Shown here: positions 26,901 to 41,900 of the stretch, piece after piece
How the letters are laid out: each line of letters opens with the position of its first letter
Position numbering within the stretch: the stretch's first letter is position 1
Source of the DNA: Phoronis australis
Taxonomy: Eukaryota; Phoronida; Phoronidae
NCBI GenBank assembly: GCA_002633005.1
Contig: NMRA01000101.1
Span: 666,115-730,114 of the forward strand
DNA: 64,000 nucleotides
Direction: 5' to 3'
Made by a program: the position numbers and the translations under genes
Notes under the pieces: model-generated
Told to the model about the DNA's origin: nothing
Seen by the model: the letters and a program-made list of their open reading frames with translations, nothing else
Database searches by the model: none

Positions 26901-29900
26901 CAAACACTAGAACCACAAAACCAGCAATGTATGTCACAATATTTTCAATGACGGTGAGGTGCTCAGACGGCAAGTACTGGATGTAATCATACCGACTAGT
27001 GTTGAAAGCTGTCGGCAGCTCAATTTTGATATACTGGGGCCACACGGACAGCTTTAAGGGAGCGAGTGGCGTTCATCGCAAGGACTTGCCTCGCTGGTCA
27101 GGAGTAACGCCTCTACAATAAAACATTGAGACGACGAAAAATACTTCTGAACTGTCGACAAGTCGGATTGTTGTTTCAGTTTCCTGAAAAAGCAATCCAA
27201 CAATGAATGAGATCCGGTTGGAATAATTTTCATAAGCAATAAACACAAAAATTACACATTTGCCTTTAGTCTTTGCCCAGTTACAACGAAGGACCAGGTT
27301 TATTTCAGTCAGTGAGTAGTCTTTCACTCAGCTAATGCGTTAGAAAATCGGCGTTGTTAAACACTGTTACCTGCTCAACCACATGTAAAACATCTAAATC
27401 TGGTTAATAATGACAAATATTTCAAAGCACTTGGAGTAATATGTAGAATTGAAGTGATGACGCTCATCCTACTGATTGGTTGACCGATCGCCATACTGCG
27501 AGGCAAGCTTGTTATGAGCGCAGACTGAGAATGAGGGACATTAGAGAGAATATTTGAACTTCTACAATACAAATAAATAAAATTTGGTGGTGGCTCCAAT
27601 CGAAACGACGATAAGAAGAAGTGATCTTTCCATTCAGTCCCTGTCGAACAAAGAAGACTTTACGAGAGAACATTATGCATCTCTTGCGACTCGTCATGGA
27701 AGACGACCACTACTGTCAAGGTGGTTTGCTCAAAGAAATAATGCTACACAGTATTATGTGACACCCATGAGCATTTTTGTATTGACATAAAACATACATT
27801 GAAAATAACTTTAATATTTCACATGAAAATAATGCAACAGTCAAAAGGCTGAAGTGATGTTTTACTTGACATGTGAATGTATTATGTCTTCACGAGACTC
27901 TTAACAACTGTGCATTTATATCAATGCAGTATACCTTCTAGAGGAATAAAAGTGAATTCCACCTGAAACCATCAAGCCCAAAAGATAGTCCTATATATTG
28001 TTTAGTTTCTACAGAACAATTACCCAGTTTTCTCACGCGATGGGTCTCTTAAATCCAGTAGAAATCAAATTTCTGGAGTGAAGGTGTCAAACACCACATC
28101 TATGACCTTCGAAATAATTGTATTGACGCACAAGTGCAAGATAGAATTTAATGTCTTCTTTACCCAAACCATTATGTACTTAAGAATAAAATAATCGACA
28201 CTTTTTGAGTTTGCGTGAAAGTAGAATAGATACTGAAAAAAATAATTTGGAGTTCAATTTTGAGTAAAATGATTAGACAACGAGCGGGCCCTGGTTCTGT
28301 CGAATGTGCTTGGTTAGATTATTTGCACCGTGTGGTAACTGAGTGTACCCATGGTAAGAGAGGGTATCCAACATTTGAAAACATGTACCACAAAACTAGT
28401 ATGGCATCGACATTACGTATTTATACACACCGTGACAACGAGGGAAAGATGCCATTTAGTGAAGCTGACAGGATTTCTCCCTTCTACTGATGGCTTTAAT
28501 AGCTCAATGGCTAAAGTGTTTCCATTAAAAGTTACTCGGGGTGATTATATGCACCTACTATGTGCATCGCAAATAGCAAAGATAATAGGTGTTCTCACTA
28601 TTTCAAATATTCCCATAAAAGGGAACAATACTAGAAAACTGCTACTAGGGGATACCACAGTAGTCAGATTTGTCCAAAACTCAAACGTCACTCGGGGATG
28701 TTCTCATTAATAATACATCTGTCAAATTTCATGAAGATCCACAATGAACTTGTTAGATATTGAAGCAGAGGCATGGATCAAAGAAAAAATATAAACGCAA
28801 CCAAAAACATGCAAACTTTTAATCTTCACATGGACATATATGAGCATGAATTACCTCAAGACAGTCTGACTTCAAATGGATGGATGCCAAGAGCGTTGCC
28901 CAACTTCAGTGTGGCTGTGCATGACCTGCTGAAATTTTGAGCTGCCAATGAAACCTTCATTTTGTTTTTGAAGTTGATGTGCTCCCTGGTTTGCTTGTTG
29001 ACAGTCCACAGATATACTGTGTCCTGTAAAAATCAACAAAAACAAATTTACAAAAATTTTCACTTACCAGGTGACAACAGAACATACCCGGTACTAAGAT
29101 TTTTGATTTTTCCATATCTAAAATTGACCACAGTAAATCAGTAATATCCCACAATTGCTTAACGCAAATCTCACATATAAGAAAGGTTTGAAGGTTGTTC
29201 GCATCGAATTTGCAGCCCAGTAGTCTATACAGTTTTTATGTTTGTATCATGACCGTCTATTCTCAAACCCGTGGCAGAGAATCCTTTCTCGTGTAAAAGC
29301 CGAATTGCTTCCAGTATAAGAGCTGACACTGTGTTTGACCAGTTCATGACCTAATGAAAAGGTAGCTAAAGGATATTTTCCAGTTGCCTCTCGCACCAAC
29401 AACAATAAGCACAAGCTCTTCTTTGGCATCGTCTGTCGTGTCGTTAAATGCAGGTTCAAGAAACCCCATCATCCGACCTTGCTTTTGATCGTACTCAACT
29501 TTCTGTTTGACAGCCATAACATCAATGAGTAGAGTGCATCCCTTGTATCTAGTATCCTTGACAAAGTCACTCACACTTTGGAGAACACTGGAGTTGGATC
29601 CTTGGAACTCATCCTCAGATTCCACCCAACTGCAAAAATATATGTATGAGTAAATACGACCTACTTGAGACACCAACACAAAAAGTGTATACTTGGATGT
29701 AACTGTTTTTACGTTTGTGCGACTATTCAACCATTTCCAAGAATACAGAGACATAACGAAAAACAAACAATGAAAAGCAGTTTGTGTCTTCCTACCAGTT
29801 AAAATAACTACATTGGTGTGCTCATCCTACTCTCAGAAATATCAACTGCAGTGTTAATGTACTTAACATTTCATGAACTACTTATTGAATGTCAGATATA

Positions 29901-32900
29901 GGAAATTATTGGCGTGCCACTGAGTACAAATTAAGCATGAAACATGAACCTGGCGTGCGTTCAGTAGACGCTAGGACCTACGCTGGGACCTAACTAAAAC
30001 CTATTCAAAGTCACGTGCTCTTATTTACAATGCACGGCAATATCTCACGTAATCTCGCGAAGTCTTGCTTTTTAGCGAGGTTCTAGCGTTACTGAACGGG
30101 AGGCTGGATACACATCTGACAACGTATGCACAGTGGACAACAGAGCTTATCACATAAACTCTTTGATAAATTATGTAAATATGTGAGTCTGTGAAGTAAT
30201 CGTAACGATGTTGTCAGATAAGTTTAGTCCCTAAACTCAAAAGAGACTGACGACCGTTTTGTCAAGAACCGGAAACAATGTATTATTGTGATCTAACGAA
30301 TAATACAATACGAACATGTCAACATCCCCCCTTACTTAAAAACCTCTTAAACTAAGTCCTAAGTTGGTGAAAAAACAGTACTGTCTCTCACGCGTTATTA
30401 ACCCTTATTACATGGTTAGAGGATGTTATACGGATCCAAGAAGTACTTACCCCATAACTAATACAAAAGGCAATCCGTACTCGAAAAAAGTTTAAATGAA
30501 CGCGCCACTCACGATTCGCACCCGAAGAACGACCGTCATTTTGAACTTGCCGCGAACCCGGAAGTACAATTCATTCAGGAACCCAGGCTAAGAAAACCCC
30601 GTCAGTGCGACTGGAGCAGTGCTGGTTACCAGCCCGCAAATTGGGATAAAATAATCGACAGCTCGCCATAATTTTAATAAAATCAAAACACGGACAATTT
30701 TATTGAATTTGCTGAAGAAATGTGGCGAATAAATTTTGACAGAAATTATTTTGTCGGACTCGGGACCGCAGCCTATCGGACCCGGTGCGGATCGAGGCCA
30801 GACACTGGCGAACGGTAAAGGCATGCGGTTGCAAGCTGTTTTGTCGAAGTAAAATGGTCAAATCATAAATGCTGCATATATTCAAGGGTAGTTTCAGACA
30901 CTTGCATGAAATTACGGGCTGGTTAGTCCTGTGTCACACTGCCGCGGCAGACCTTAGTTGGCCTGAGTCACCAGGTACCAGTGAAGACTATCGTCAAAAT
31001 ACAGCTTGTGAGTAGGCCTATACAGCTTTGCGCTAAGGCTACCCTTAGGCCTAACTGGTCGCTAGCCACAGCGCTCGCTCAAACGAGGTTTATTTAGAAC
31101 TTGGGTACTTCTGGCGAACTGTGCAAAGTTGTTGGCTTTCAATAGAGATTTTCCCAGACTGTGTATGAGCGCACCAAGCCTAAAAAATGGGGTGATGGTT
31201 ATGTTCAGAACTATGAGTTGCAGACGCTAAATTTTGGTACTTCCTGCCCTCTAGTGGAATATTGTCACGTTTTCTATTTCTTTCGGAGTTCTTCCTTCTC
31301 TGATGCAAACCTTTTCCCATTTCTCCAAATAGGGGGCTCATAACTATGTTAATGCATAACACGAACTAAACACCAATGCTATTTCAACACAATGTGCGTA
31401 TGTATTCATTGACAACTTGTAACAAAAATCTGCAAATAGATTAACTTAGCATTTATTACGTACCTGGTGGGTTCAAATAGCCCGCATCATGCAGTGTTAT
31501 TCCACATCACCACATCACCATACCAACTGGACACGGTTCAGAGACTTGCGGCTAAGACCACTTAGCAACTTTCAAACTACTTCCTATTTACTTCGTCGGT
31601 CTATGTTGTGTTTCTAATTAATTTGGCCAAACTATCACAAAAATAATTCATTAACCGCAAATGACAAATGCAGAATTCTGCGCAACATACTTTAACTACA
31701 AAATAATAAGAAAAGACTGCCTTGGTGCAACCACTTTTTTTAGAGGTACTGTTGAAATAACATCAGTGGATAATACTGATTTTATATACAGTAGATTCAT
31801 TTCATTCTTTTTAAGCACTGTATTTCAGTGCACTACTTCTGTGAGCATATACTGTTTTTTAACCACCTAAACCATAGGCGGATTTAGGAGGCCCCCCCCC
31901 ACCTTGGCTGCAAGGAAAATGAAACAGCAACAGCGCGAAGCTTGAGGAAATATTGGGCTCAGGAACCAGTTGGTACGACTGGTAGCGGATTTGGGGGGGC
32001 TGAGATCAGGTCGCGGCGGAATCGTGTTCCCGTTTTTTTTGTCCAACGGTAACTTTCCAACCAGAAGGCCCACATCCCCGGCTCCAGAACTTTCGAGTCG
32101 CCTGTGCAGTTACGATCTCGCTTTGCCCAATTCCCCGAGGCAACGTGTTGTCCCCCCTATGATATCCTAGATCCGCCACTGTAAACAGGGGTCGTTTTTA
32201 TTTTGGGTTAGCCACTGCAGTAGGTTATTACCAACCAAATGGTCATGTAGGCTAACAAACTCTCAATTTCCCTAAGAACATATCCTTGTGAATGTGCATG
32301 AAGCTCAATCAAAAAACATGCTAAGAGCGCATCCATCTAATTCGTCTAACAGAATAAATAAGTGATAGCCATCTTCTTTGACAGGTTTATACTAATAGGT
32401 AAAATTAAAAAACAACAATGGAATATTGTTTGGAGAATGTAAATTTAATAACCAAGTATTGCAACGACAAAGATAACCATGGTGTATCCATGACAAACTT
32501 ATAAACAGATAGCAACATGTATCCACAACTCAGGAGCATCTACTGGTCACTCATCATTGAAACCTGGTAACATAAGACTGAACTGCCTCTGCCTTGTCCG
32601 GTCTCGCATATTGGCTCGATAAAGGTAACGGAGTGTGTTGAAGCTCCACGGGTTGGTAAGTTGGGTCAGTGATCAATTTCAACACCTCCGTCACAAGGAT
32701 ATTTGTATACTCTGCAATATAATGTAACACTACAGTCTTAGGTTTGTTACCAGGGTTGTAGTACAACTTACCTACACCGTTCAGTAGGACCTCTTTACAA
32801 TGCATTCTAGCAAGTTTACGAAACGATGGTACAAAATAATATAATTCCTACCTAGTTAAAACAAACTACAGTTTGAAGGTTTCTTATTGCTTAATGTAAG

Positions 32901-35900
32901 TAACAAGGTTCTGCTGTACTGACTTCGATAAACCATCTACATAACTAAAAATCATGACTCATACAAAACAGATTTAGGACAAAAAGTGTAATTATGACAA
33001 TTCCAGGATTAGAATAAACTGACATACGTTAATTTATGTAAAAATAACTTAAGTGTAGAATTGTCAGTCATCTCATTGAGTGAACATTCATTAACGGAAA
33101 CAAGATTTTTTCCCTAACTGGGCTCAAAAAAGCTATTGACCCACCATATGTTGCAGACTCCATGACCTTTGACACTTTTGCTTGGCCTTTTCGGAACTTT
33201 CGGAACTTCATACTAAACTCCTAGCTCCCATCTTCGTTTCTGGCTTGCGACCGGGGTGCATTTTCGTTGAAATGGAGAGCTGCAATTTGAACTCTGAAAA
33301 CAGATCATTATATGAGGAAAATGAAACTCACAACCCAAAATTTGTTTAATATTAAGGGGTTCAAATTTTTAGGTGTGAATTATTATTTACTAAAAATATT
33401 TGCCAAGATACTACATCTTTTTGTTTGAAAGTTGGCCCAAACCTGCTATCCATGCCTTGAAATCCAAAGTGGTACATGTTTGGGGCAAATGTGTTAACAA
33501 GGCTGTTAAAACCTTCCACCACTGACGTTTGACCTTCAGGTGACAGTCGAGGGACATCTTTTAGAAGTTGTTTGCTCTCAAGCACTTCACAGAGTTCTTC
33601 ATAAGCTTCTGTTCCTATGAAATATGTTGCGGGCATGACAATGACCTTGTGAAACAGAACAGATTTAATAATTACCCCTCTGTGCCTCGACACAAGTTTC
33701 ATAGTTACACCTGTTACAAAAATAATAGTTTTTCAAGGTTCCATTCCACAAGATGTCAGTCAGTGTTCCTTGTATTATGTCTCGTTTGTGACAGAACAAA
33801 TTGACAAGTGAACTTTGTCATTTTATTATTTCCATTACTTCTTGTATTTTGCAAATACGATCTGCTCAAAAGCAGAGTGTGCAATTAAATTAAAGTTCAA
33901 GAAATCAAAACTTTTTTCCAAAAACTTAAGAGTACCTGGCTGAAACCAAGCCTTTCCCGCACCACCATGAGGCAAGGGACCATCAGCACACTCTGCGAAG
34001 CGATCATTATGTCCATCGTGAATGTTAGCGATGTGTCGGGTCAAACTTTTCCACTTAGCAAGTGCAAGCTCCCCATCTCCAACACTACTTGTGGCGCTCC
34101 AGTATAGATGGTTAATAGTGCTTCTCATCCAGCAAGAAACAAGGCGACAGGCTGCTTTCTTCGACAAGGCTTCTAACTTTTTGAGTAGCCCTACAACAAC
34201 ACGGGTAGAAAGCAATTGTTTACATAGGAAGTTAAATGACAAAGTGTTTAAAATTCTATTAAATGCAGTAATGGGTACTTAGGCAGTACATAGTGTGTAA
34301 AACTCCTCATTGTCTGCGTTCATCTGTCATGACTGTTGGTTTATGCCCATGTTTTTCAAATTCTGTTTTAACCCACACACTCCAATGTATCACTTCAGGC
34401 TGTTGATAAAACATGCTTATGTGTAAAAAAACCCAAAACGGAAAATCGATATGTGACGTTTCAGCTATTCACTACACATCATGGTATGTCAAAACTTGTT
34501 GTCTAATTGTTAATAACTTGGCAATGTCTAATGAATAGATGAAACGTCCAGTCAATATCAACTTTTTTTATTCCTGCGGCAATTGCCCGTTTTTTAACCT
34601 TACAAAAACAAAACCATAGAATCCGAAAGTAGAGCAAATTATCAGACATACCTTTCCCAACGTGTCATATGTCGAAGAAATGAAGCACGTCCTCCCAATT
34701 CTCTTTCACCCATTTGTTGATTGATGCGTGCCTATCAGTAACCAAAACTCTAACTCTCTCTCCAAATCCGTCAAGGAATGTCTTTACCCTTTTTAAACCC
34801 TCGGGCTCCATGTAATAAGACCCTCTGGTTTCGTTGCTCTGAAAAAAAATAACAGCATGACAGCTATCACTTGATGTCTGCACTGGCTTCTGCAAATTTT
34901 CATAACAGATAGGTCAAGACTTAGCTAATTCCTCTTCAATAGACACAGAGCATTTGATAAAATTTTTCTTCTCTTTGGTGCCACTGACTTCATGACCCGA
35001 GGAATGGAGAACTGTGATATACTATGTATGTACAACTGAAAACATAAATATCTTAGATAAAACTGATTAATATGCCATTTCTATACCTGAATAAGCCGAA
35101 GGTAGATGACCTTTTTGCGCTCTAAGTCGACAGCAACATATGTACCATATTTGGCAGAGTGGCTCATTGAATCGCATCGTCCATCATCACCTATCATCAT
35201 GCCCTCCTCAGGAGCAGATTCTATCAACTCGGCTTGCTGGCGTTGGAATACTGCCCTCACAGCCTGGTGAAGGAGGGAAGACTGATGGCGATAGAAGGTT
35301 GAACTATTGTACACTTGCACTCCCATCATTCTAAGCAGTCGCAGAGTTTTGCCGGGAAGTGCCCCAACAAATAAGATGGCAGACGAGAGTAATACATTGA
35401 CAGCATAGGTTTCTCCAACCAGTGGCTGGGAATCCCACGTAAAGGAGTTCCCACAAATGTCACATGATTGGTGGATAGCAACCATAGTCCCTTCTACTCT
35501 TGACACCTCACCGTGTTCTCCATGGCTTCCACAAAGCTGACAAATCGTGAACAGCTTCAGCAGCATACTCTCAAATACTATAAATTTTCTCTCTGCTTGA
35601 ACATTGTGTCTCCCCCTGGAAAAAGAATTCAGTTATAGTAACTATCTTTCTTCAATAAATGAATAAAGGTAAGTAAATTGTGACTCATTGTTTCATGTGA
35701 CTACTGGGTTAAAGGTAATGGTTTATTGGGAATTAGGACTTTTATGAAACAGTGAGCATGTACACATTTTTGTAAAATATGTATCAAGTCCAAGTATCTA
35801 TAGCTCATTCCACTTTACATTCCTCTCAAAGTCGTACCTCGAATACCTTCCAGTGAACTTACTCAGAGTTGAAATCGGCATTGGCTTCTTCTTCGTCGTC

Positions 35901-38900
35901 GTTCTCGTCATCAACCTCTTCGTGCTCAGGATTGTAATCCGGATCATGCTCCTCCCTTCCCATATGAACTGCTGTTCTTTAACATCCCTTGAATTCTCAA
36001 AATTGTTCAAAAGATGACTTTCTGGTGTCTGTGTAATCTTATCAACAGATCCAACAGCTGCTTGCACCCCTAAAATAGGCAAGAACTAAATATATCAGAA
36101 AACGTTTTATAGTAAAAGAACAGTAAACATGTTGCACTGACATCACCAATATAGTTAATTGTAACAGTGTCAAAAGTATGAGAAACAACATGAAAGAAGA
36201 GATGCAAATTGTTCTCGAATCACAATTATACCGTTTCTGATTCAGATGAAATAATTCAAATTGATATTCCACTAAGAAGCCATGACTCGTGCAGAACAAA
36301 TAGATTTACATAAAAGTACCTCTGTCTCGTGTTGCTATGTAACATTGCGTCGTTATTGTTTTCTTGGTGTTCCCAGTTTGCGTACTTCCGTTTCTTGTGG
36401 TGGGTGTGTCGGTGGCCACAGAAACCGAATTGTTTGTTGAAATTCGAAGGGCATCCTCAACACACAAATTTTGTTCAGAAGCACTAGTTCTATACGTTTG
36501 GAGACTGGGGAATCTGAGACCTCATCAGAAGAATTTCCTTGCCCGAATTCCCGGAATGTATCAACTAACTGTAATTAGAAGCGCAATGCCTTTACAAGAA
36601 ATCAAATCATTGACTACAAATGCAACATTTCAAATTTTAGACTTTTCCTAAATATGTCAACCTCCATTTAAACCCTAAAACTGATACCAACAAAATTAAT
36701 TAAGGGAGCATGTTAACCCAATGACAAAACTACTTGGTAAAGTATTCATGGAAATAAAGTGCTTAACTTGCACACAAATCAGCTGTAACTGCAGCGGCAA
36801 TGCAATTGTTCATACCTACATATTCGTTCTCTTTTCAAATGCCTTGGAATCTGCCTATCTCTCTCTGGGATTTTCCAGTGCACGCAATGTGGGGACGGCT
36901 CCTTCTTTGAGAAGTCTACGTCTGAAAAGTATTTTTCGAATTGACTCAATAAAATACTTAGTAGATTTGGTAAACTGACTTTTAGCATTGTCAAAACACA
37001 TATTACTTACATTTTTAACCAAATTATTTTAAGTTAATTTTTGCCAAAACATCGCACGTCTTCGCGTTTGTAATTGTTTTTAAAAATCATGTAACTACTT
37101 CGTCGTATAACGATCACATTTGCGTACGGTGAAATAATTATATTAACAAAAAATGAAATTGGATAAATATATGTTATACAACGTACGCGTTCGTACCACT
37201 GGTTAAGTATGTCCATGTTGTGATACGTTAAGCCCGAGTTCAAGTACATTTGCAGCGTGCATGACACGGTAGTTCAAGTTGTATTTTACAGCAGCTACAG
37301 GCTTGGGGTACATATCTGATATTTTCAGTATTTTTGCTTGCGCGCACCCGGACAAAAAGTCCGAGAAACTGAGGCAAAAGTCCACTAAACACGCGCCATT
37401 TAAAGGAGGCAGTGTGGCTTGGTTGATAAGTGCCCGCTTTCTTTACTCTAGGTCGTGGGTTCGAGTTCCACTGAGTCACACTGCTAAACCCTTGAGCCAG
37501 GTTTCTAGCTCCTCAGCTCGGTTTTAACCATAAAGCATAAAAATATTTCCAGGTGATCAGTGCAATGGGCCCACATGCGAGGCCTGCGCTCGTCTGGTCC
37601 AATGTGTATCAGACCGCCGGGAATTATTTTTAAGAACGCACATTTCACATAGGTGCCCTTTTTAGTCCGCCCGCTTTTTGTTACCAAAGGGTCCACAAAG
37701 TCAGGAATTCGAGCCCCCATATTGAAGGCTGGGTGCGCGCATGTTTTGTCAGTGTTTGAATTGAAATCTAAATCCAAGTTAATGAGGTTTTCTTTGACTT
37801 CGTTGATTGATATCTGTGCAGGAAACTCAAGAGTTTGTGGCTGATGCAAGTTCGGATGCTTCAAATGCTCCTTGTGCGTGTTTTTTATCATTATTAGGAA
37901 CAAAATATTCAGAAATTAATCATAAAATTGACAAAAACACAGTGTTTACAGTAGTTACAGTTTTGCTTTTGGGCTGACGTATTTTGAGAATGAATTTGAA
38001 ATTTGACTGATATTTGACCCCAGTAGTACATAAGGTGACCATAAAAGCGGCATGCAAACGTAACGTTCATTGCTTTGCTAAACTCAAACATATTGTGGCA
38101 ATTCAGATAACTTTTGTGATTTAAGTGTTCTAAATTAACCGTTTATCACCAGTGTAACTTCCCATGTAAAACATAAACCCGCGGTTCCCTTATACTAGCT
38201 GGTATTCGCGCGAAGCACGGGTTCCATAAAACTACACCATCACTGTCCCAATAAGCCAAGCGTGCAGCACGCGCATCATCAACGCACGGGGCATTTCAAA
38301 AAAGTAAGGCAGATACAAACGGGTATCATTGACGTGTAACAATAACTATGGACGTAGAAAGTGACAGTGGTAGTGACTGCGACTTTTTGAGAGCTATATG
38401 GTTGAGTCAGAGGGATGTCCCGACTAGGAAGATACAGATAAATCCTCTTGTAAACGTATCGTCCCCTACATGTTCGAGCCGGAAGAGGCGGCCAATGAAG
38501 GTGGCGAAGGTGAAAATGATGACGAGGATGGTCAAGTCACTGAAGAAAATGACCGGTTGGAAGGCGTGGATAGGTGGTAAGATTCAATACAGTTAGGCAT
38601 GCACCCTAGTAATAAAAAAGTAAGGATGTAACATAAATACAACCTCATTCAATTGAGCTACGAAACAGTTACAATTTCAAACATTTTATTCACATTATGC
38701 ATGCCTAGTAAATCGTCGAACCTCACTTATGCACGCTACTGAGTTCAATGGAGTGATATATATGTAGTTACAACGCAGCACTCACTTCGAAATATTCAAA
38801 AACAACCATTCACGAGCAATTTTACAGTATGTTGTATAGGCCTAACGGATAACTCATTTCAACAGGTGTACGTGCGGAAACTGTGTAGTGATGGACTCCA

Positions 38901-41900
38901 GACGAGAGTGTGTCTGTTGCCAGGAAGTAGTGAACACGATATCGCATGTCAGTCACGTAGTCGTCTATAGACTTACTGCCTTGATGTGAAGTGAGTAATT
39001 TATGCGTCTGGGCCACAAAGTTTATCCGTGGTTTACAAAACACTGCAAACTTGTCCAGTACCTTTACTCGATCTTCTTTGTCTTTTTCTGCTTCCCATTT
39101 GAAAGAATCAAATATATCATTACCATATTCTGTTGTTCTCAGAAGCAGTGCCACTTTCACTTTGTCCGCTGCATTACACGGGTGTGAGGCTGTCAGGAAA
39201 ATTTCGAAATTTCTCCGAAATCTATTCAATTGTTCCGGCAGGTTTCCACCCATTTTTAAGGGTTCGGACGCTAGAAACTTATCCCACATTCCTCACTCGA
39301 GGCACCATGTAAATATGATGTTAGTCTGTGAAGTATTCTTGACGATGTTGTCACATAATTTTAGCACCTAAGCTCAAAAGAGACTGACGACCATTTTGTC
39401 AAGAACCGAAAACAGTGTATTATTGTGTTCTGACGATTTCAGAAGATTAGATACGTTAAAACTGCTGTTTCAATATTTCCCAAGGCAATTCGCCAAATAT
39501 ATCAAGTCTGTTTTTGAAGTTAGAAACCGTCGCATTTATGGTAGGCCTACATCTGAGTTGTGTGGTTAGGTGACTAATAACCCCAACTGCGCTGGGTACT
39601 TATTTTTCTTACGAATGTTATACCTATAACTGTTTGAATTAATTGTACTTGTCGCTATTATAATTAAAAACAAATACAATTCGAACATATCAACAAGTTA
39701 TTACTATGAGTCCAATATAACACCCGTTGCAATGGACACCAGAACATCAAATCTGCAAGAAATAATTATGTTACCATCATTTTAAAACAAAACGTCAAAA
39801 CGAAACGAAGCGTTAATGTTTACTTATTGACAATCCTTACCGATGGTTTGAGGATGTGGCAATGGAATGTTTATCTTATTTCGCAGATAATCGTATGCCT
39901 TTGGACTATAGAAATAGAGTGTTAGTTCAGAGTCCCGTTGTTCATGAGAATACATCTAGGGTGGCCTGCTGAATAACTGACAGGAATTTCTACAAAGAAA
40001 TATAACGGCAATAGTTTTGGGAGTTAACTGGCTAACATGACTTAAAGATGTGGTAAACAGCTCTTTGACATCAATGATACATTCCTGTAATGTGTATTAT
40101 CAAATTAAGATAACATAACTTGACACTGAACTCAATATCCTGAAAAGCAGTAATAGCCTGAGCATGTCTTCATTTTGGCAACCAGGGCCCGGTCTCCAAC
40201 CTCCGTACTCAGACTCGAATCATGCTCAAACTCACACTTCATACTCAACTCGAGTACAGACTCAGCTTTGGTGTATTCAATGTCATACTCGAAAAATCTG
40301 TACTCGAAATTTCGAGCACGTACTCAGTTTTCGAGTGTACTCGAACTGAAGTGTATCTCATCTATATTTCGAGTACGATTTTGAGTAAAAATTCGGAGTC
40401 TATGCTCAAATTTCAAGTTTGGTATGGCAGTGTGCTTGAAATCGTACTCGAAAATAAATACGAGCCAGAGAACAAAATATAGAAAGGGAACTAAGAAACA
40501 CAGCAAATCTAAAAAAAATAAGTTCTCTTACCGTATTTCAGCACTTCAATTTCAGTTCAGAGATAATAGTTTTCATCTTAAATCTTCTTATTCTTCACCT
40601 TATTAACCCGCCGTATCACTGTATGTTATGGCCGCCATTCTACCTCTACAATTCCTGGCAACAGGCGCATTGTAATCCCTTGTCGGCGAGTCATAACAAG
40701 CGTCGAAAGCAGTTGTGGGAAAAGTCGTGTGAGAAGTTTGTGCTGCCCTTATTTCGGTATGTGTGCCTACGTTTTGTAGGGTTTCCAAAAGACGAGGAGG
40801 GGAGGGAAGTTAAAAAAAGTTCGCTTCCCTGTCAGGTACATTTCTCATCATAACTTAGTCATCTATAATTCCTCAATCCCCAAATGGAATTCCAGATTTT
40901 GTTTGCCGATTTCTAAGTAGACGTCTCGTCCCGTTCACTGCCACTGGTGAACTCTGAATGCCTGCACAAGTATTGTTTTTTAACTCACGTGCCAAATGTC
41001 AACTCACTTGATACATCCCGGTAAAATACAAAGATACAGTATCAAAGTTTGACATCAGCGTAGGCCTACACAGCAATGGGTTTTATGTCAAGACTAAATT
41101 AGCAACAGAGATGTGATGTGATAAGCTGTTACAAATTTCTTTTAAAAGACGTTTTCGGGACTGGGTGAGGAACTCAAGAAGTGAAGCTTAATAATTGCCA
41201 AATTTATCAAAGAAATGGCATAAGAATATTTATTGAAACTAAAAAATGAATAACAGTTACAGAACACTCAGAATTCCACGTTATAGACATACTGTTGTAG
41301 TTGTAGCGACAGCAGACGATAATGTAGGCCTAGTTCTTGGGGTGGTCTATTCCAATAGGGAGCGATGAATCAGCGCGGCTTTGCGTGATTTTGCATTTCA
41401 CATCATAAAGAGTTCCATAGCAACTCGAGTATGAGTGTCAGATTTGAGTACGTTTGGAGTCTACTCGAAATACGACATTAGATACGCTTTTTTGAGTACG
41501 ACTCCAGTGAGCACGATTTTGAGTATGAAATCTCAAGTATGAGTATGAGTCTGAGTACGGAGATTGGAGACTGGGCCCAGTTCATCAGTTAAAACAAGGC
41601 TTTGCTCCTCCAGATCATTCAACAGTCACCAAGCTGTGTGTAGCTGGTTTCTCTCAAACGCGTGCATTCTTGACGTCATGTTGAAGAATTTATCGCCTCT
41701 CATAGGCTAAGTCGAGACGTCTCCTCAGCTCTTTTCATCTAGAGTGCTGGTAGGAATGATCCTAAAGGAGGGGTTGGAAGTCAGTCACAATGTACAGTTG
41801 TTTACGATACCTCTTTGTGAGAAAATGAAACAGTTGGGCACACTATTACCATTTTATACCAAGGCCAGTGCTTGTGTGCATTAATACTTTTATCTGGAGA

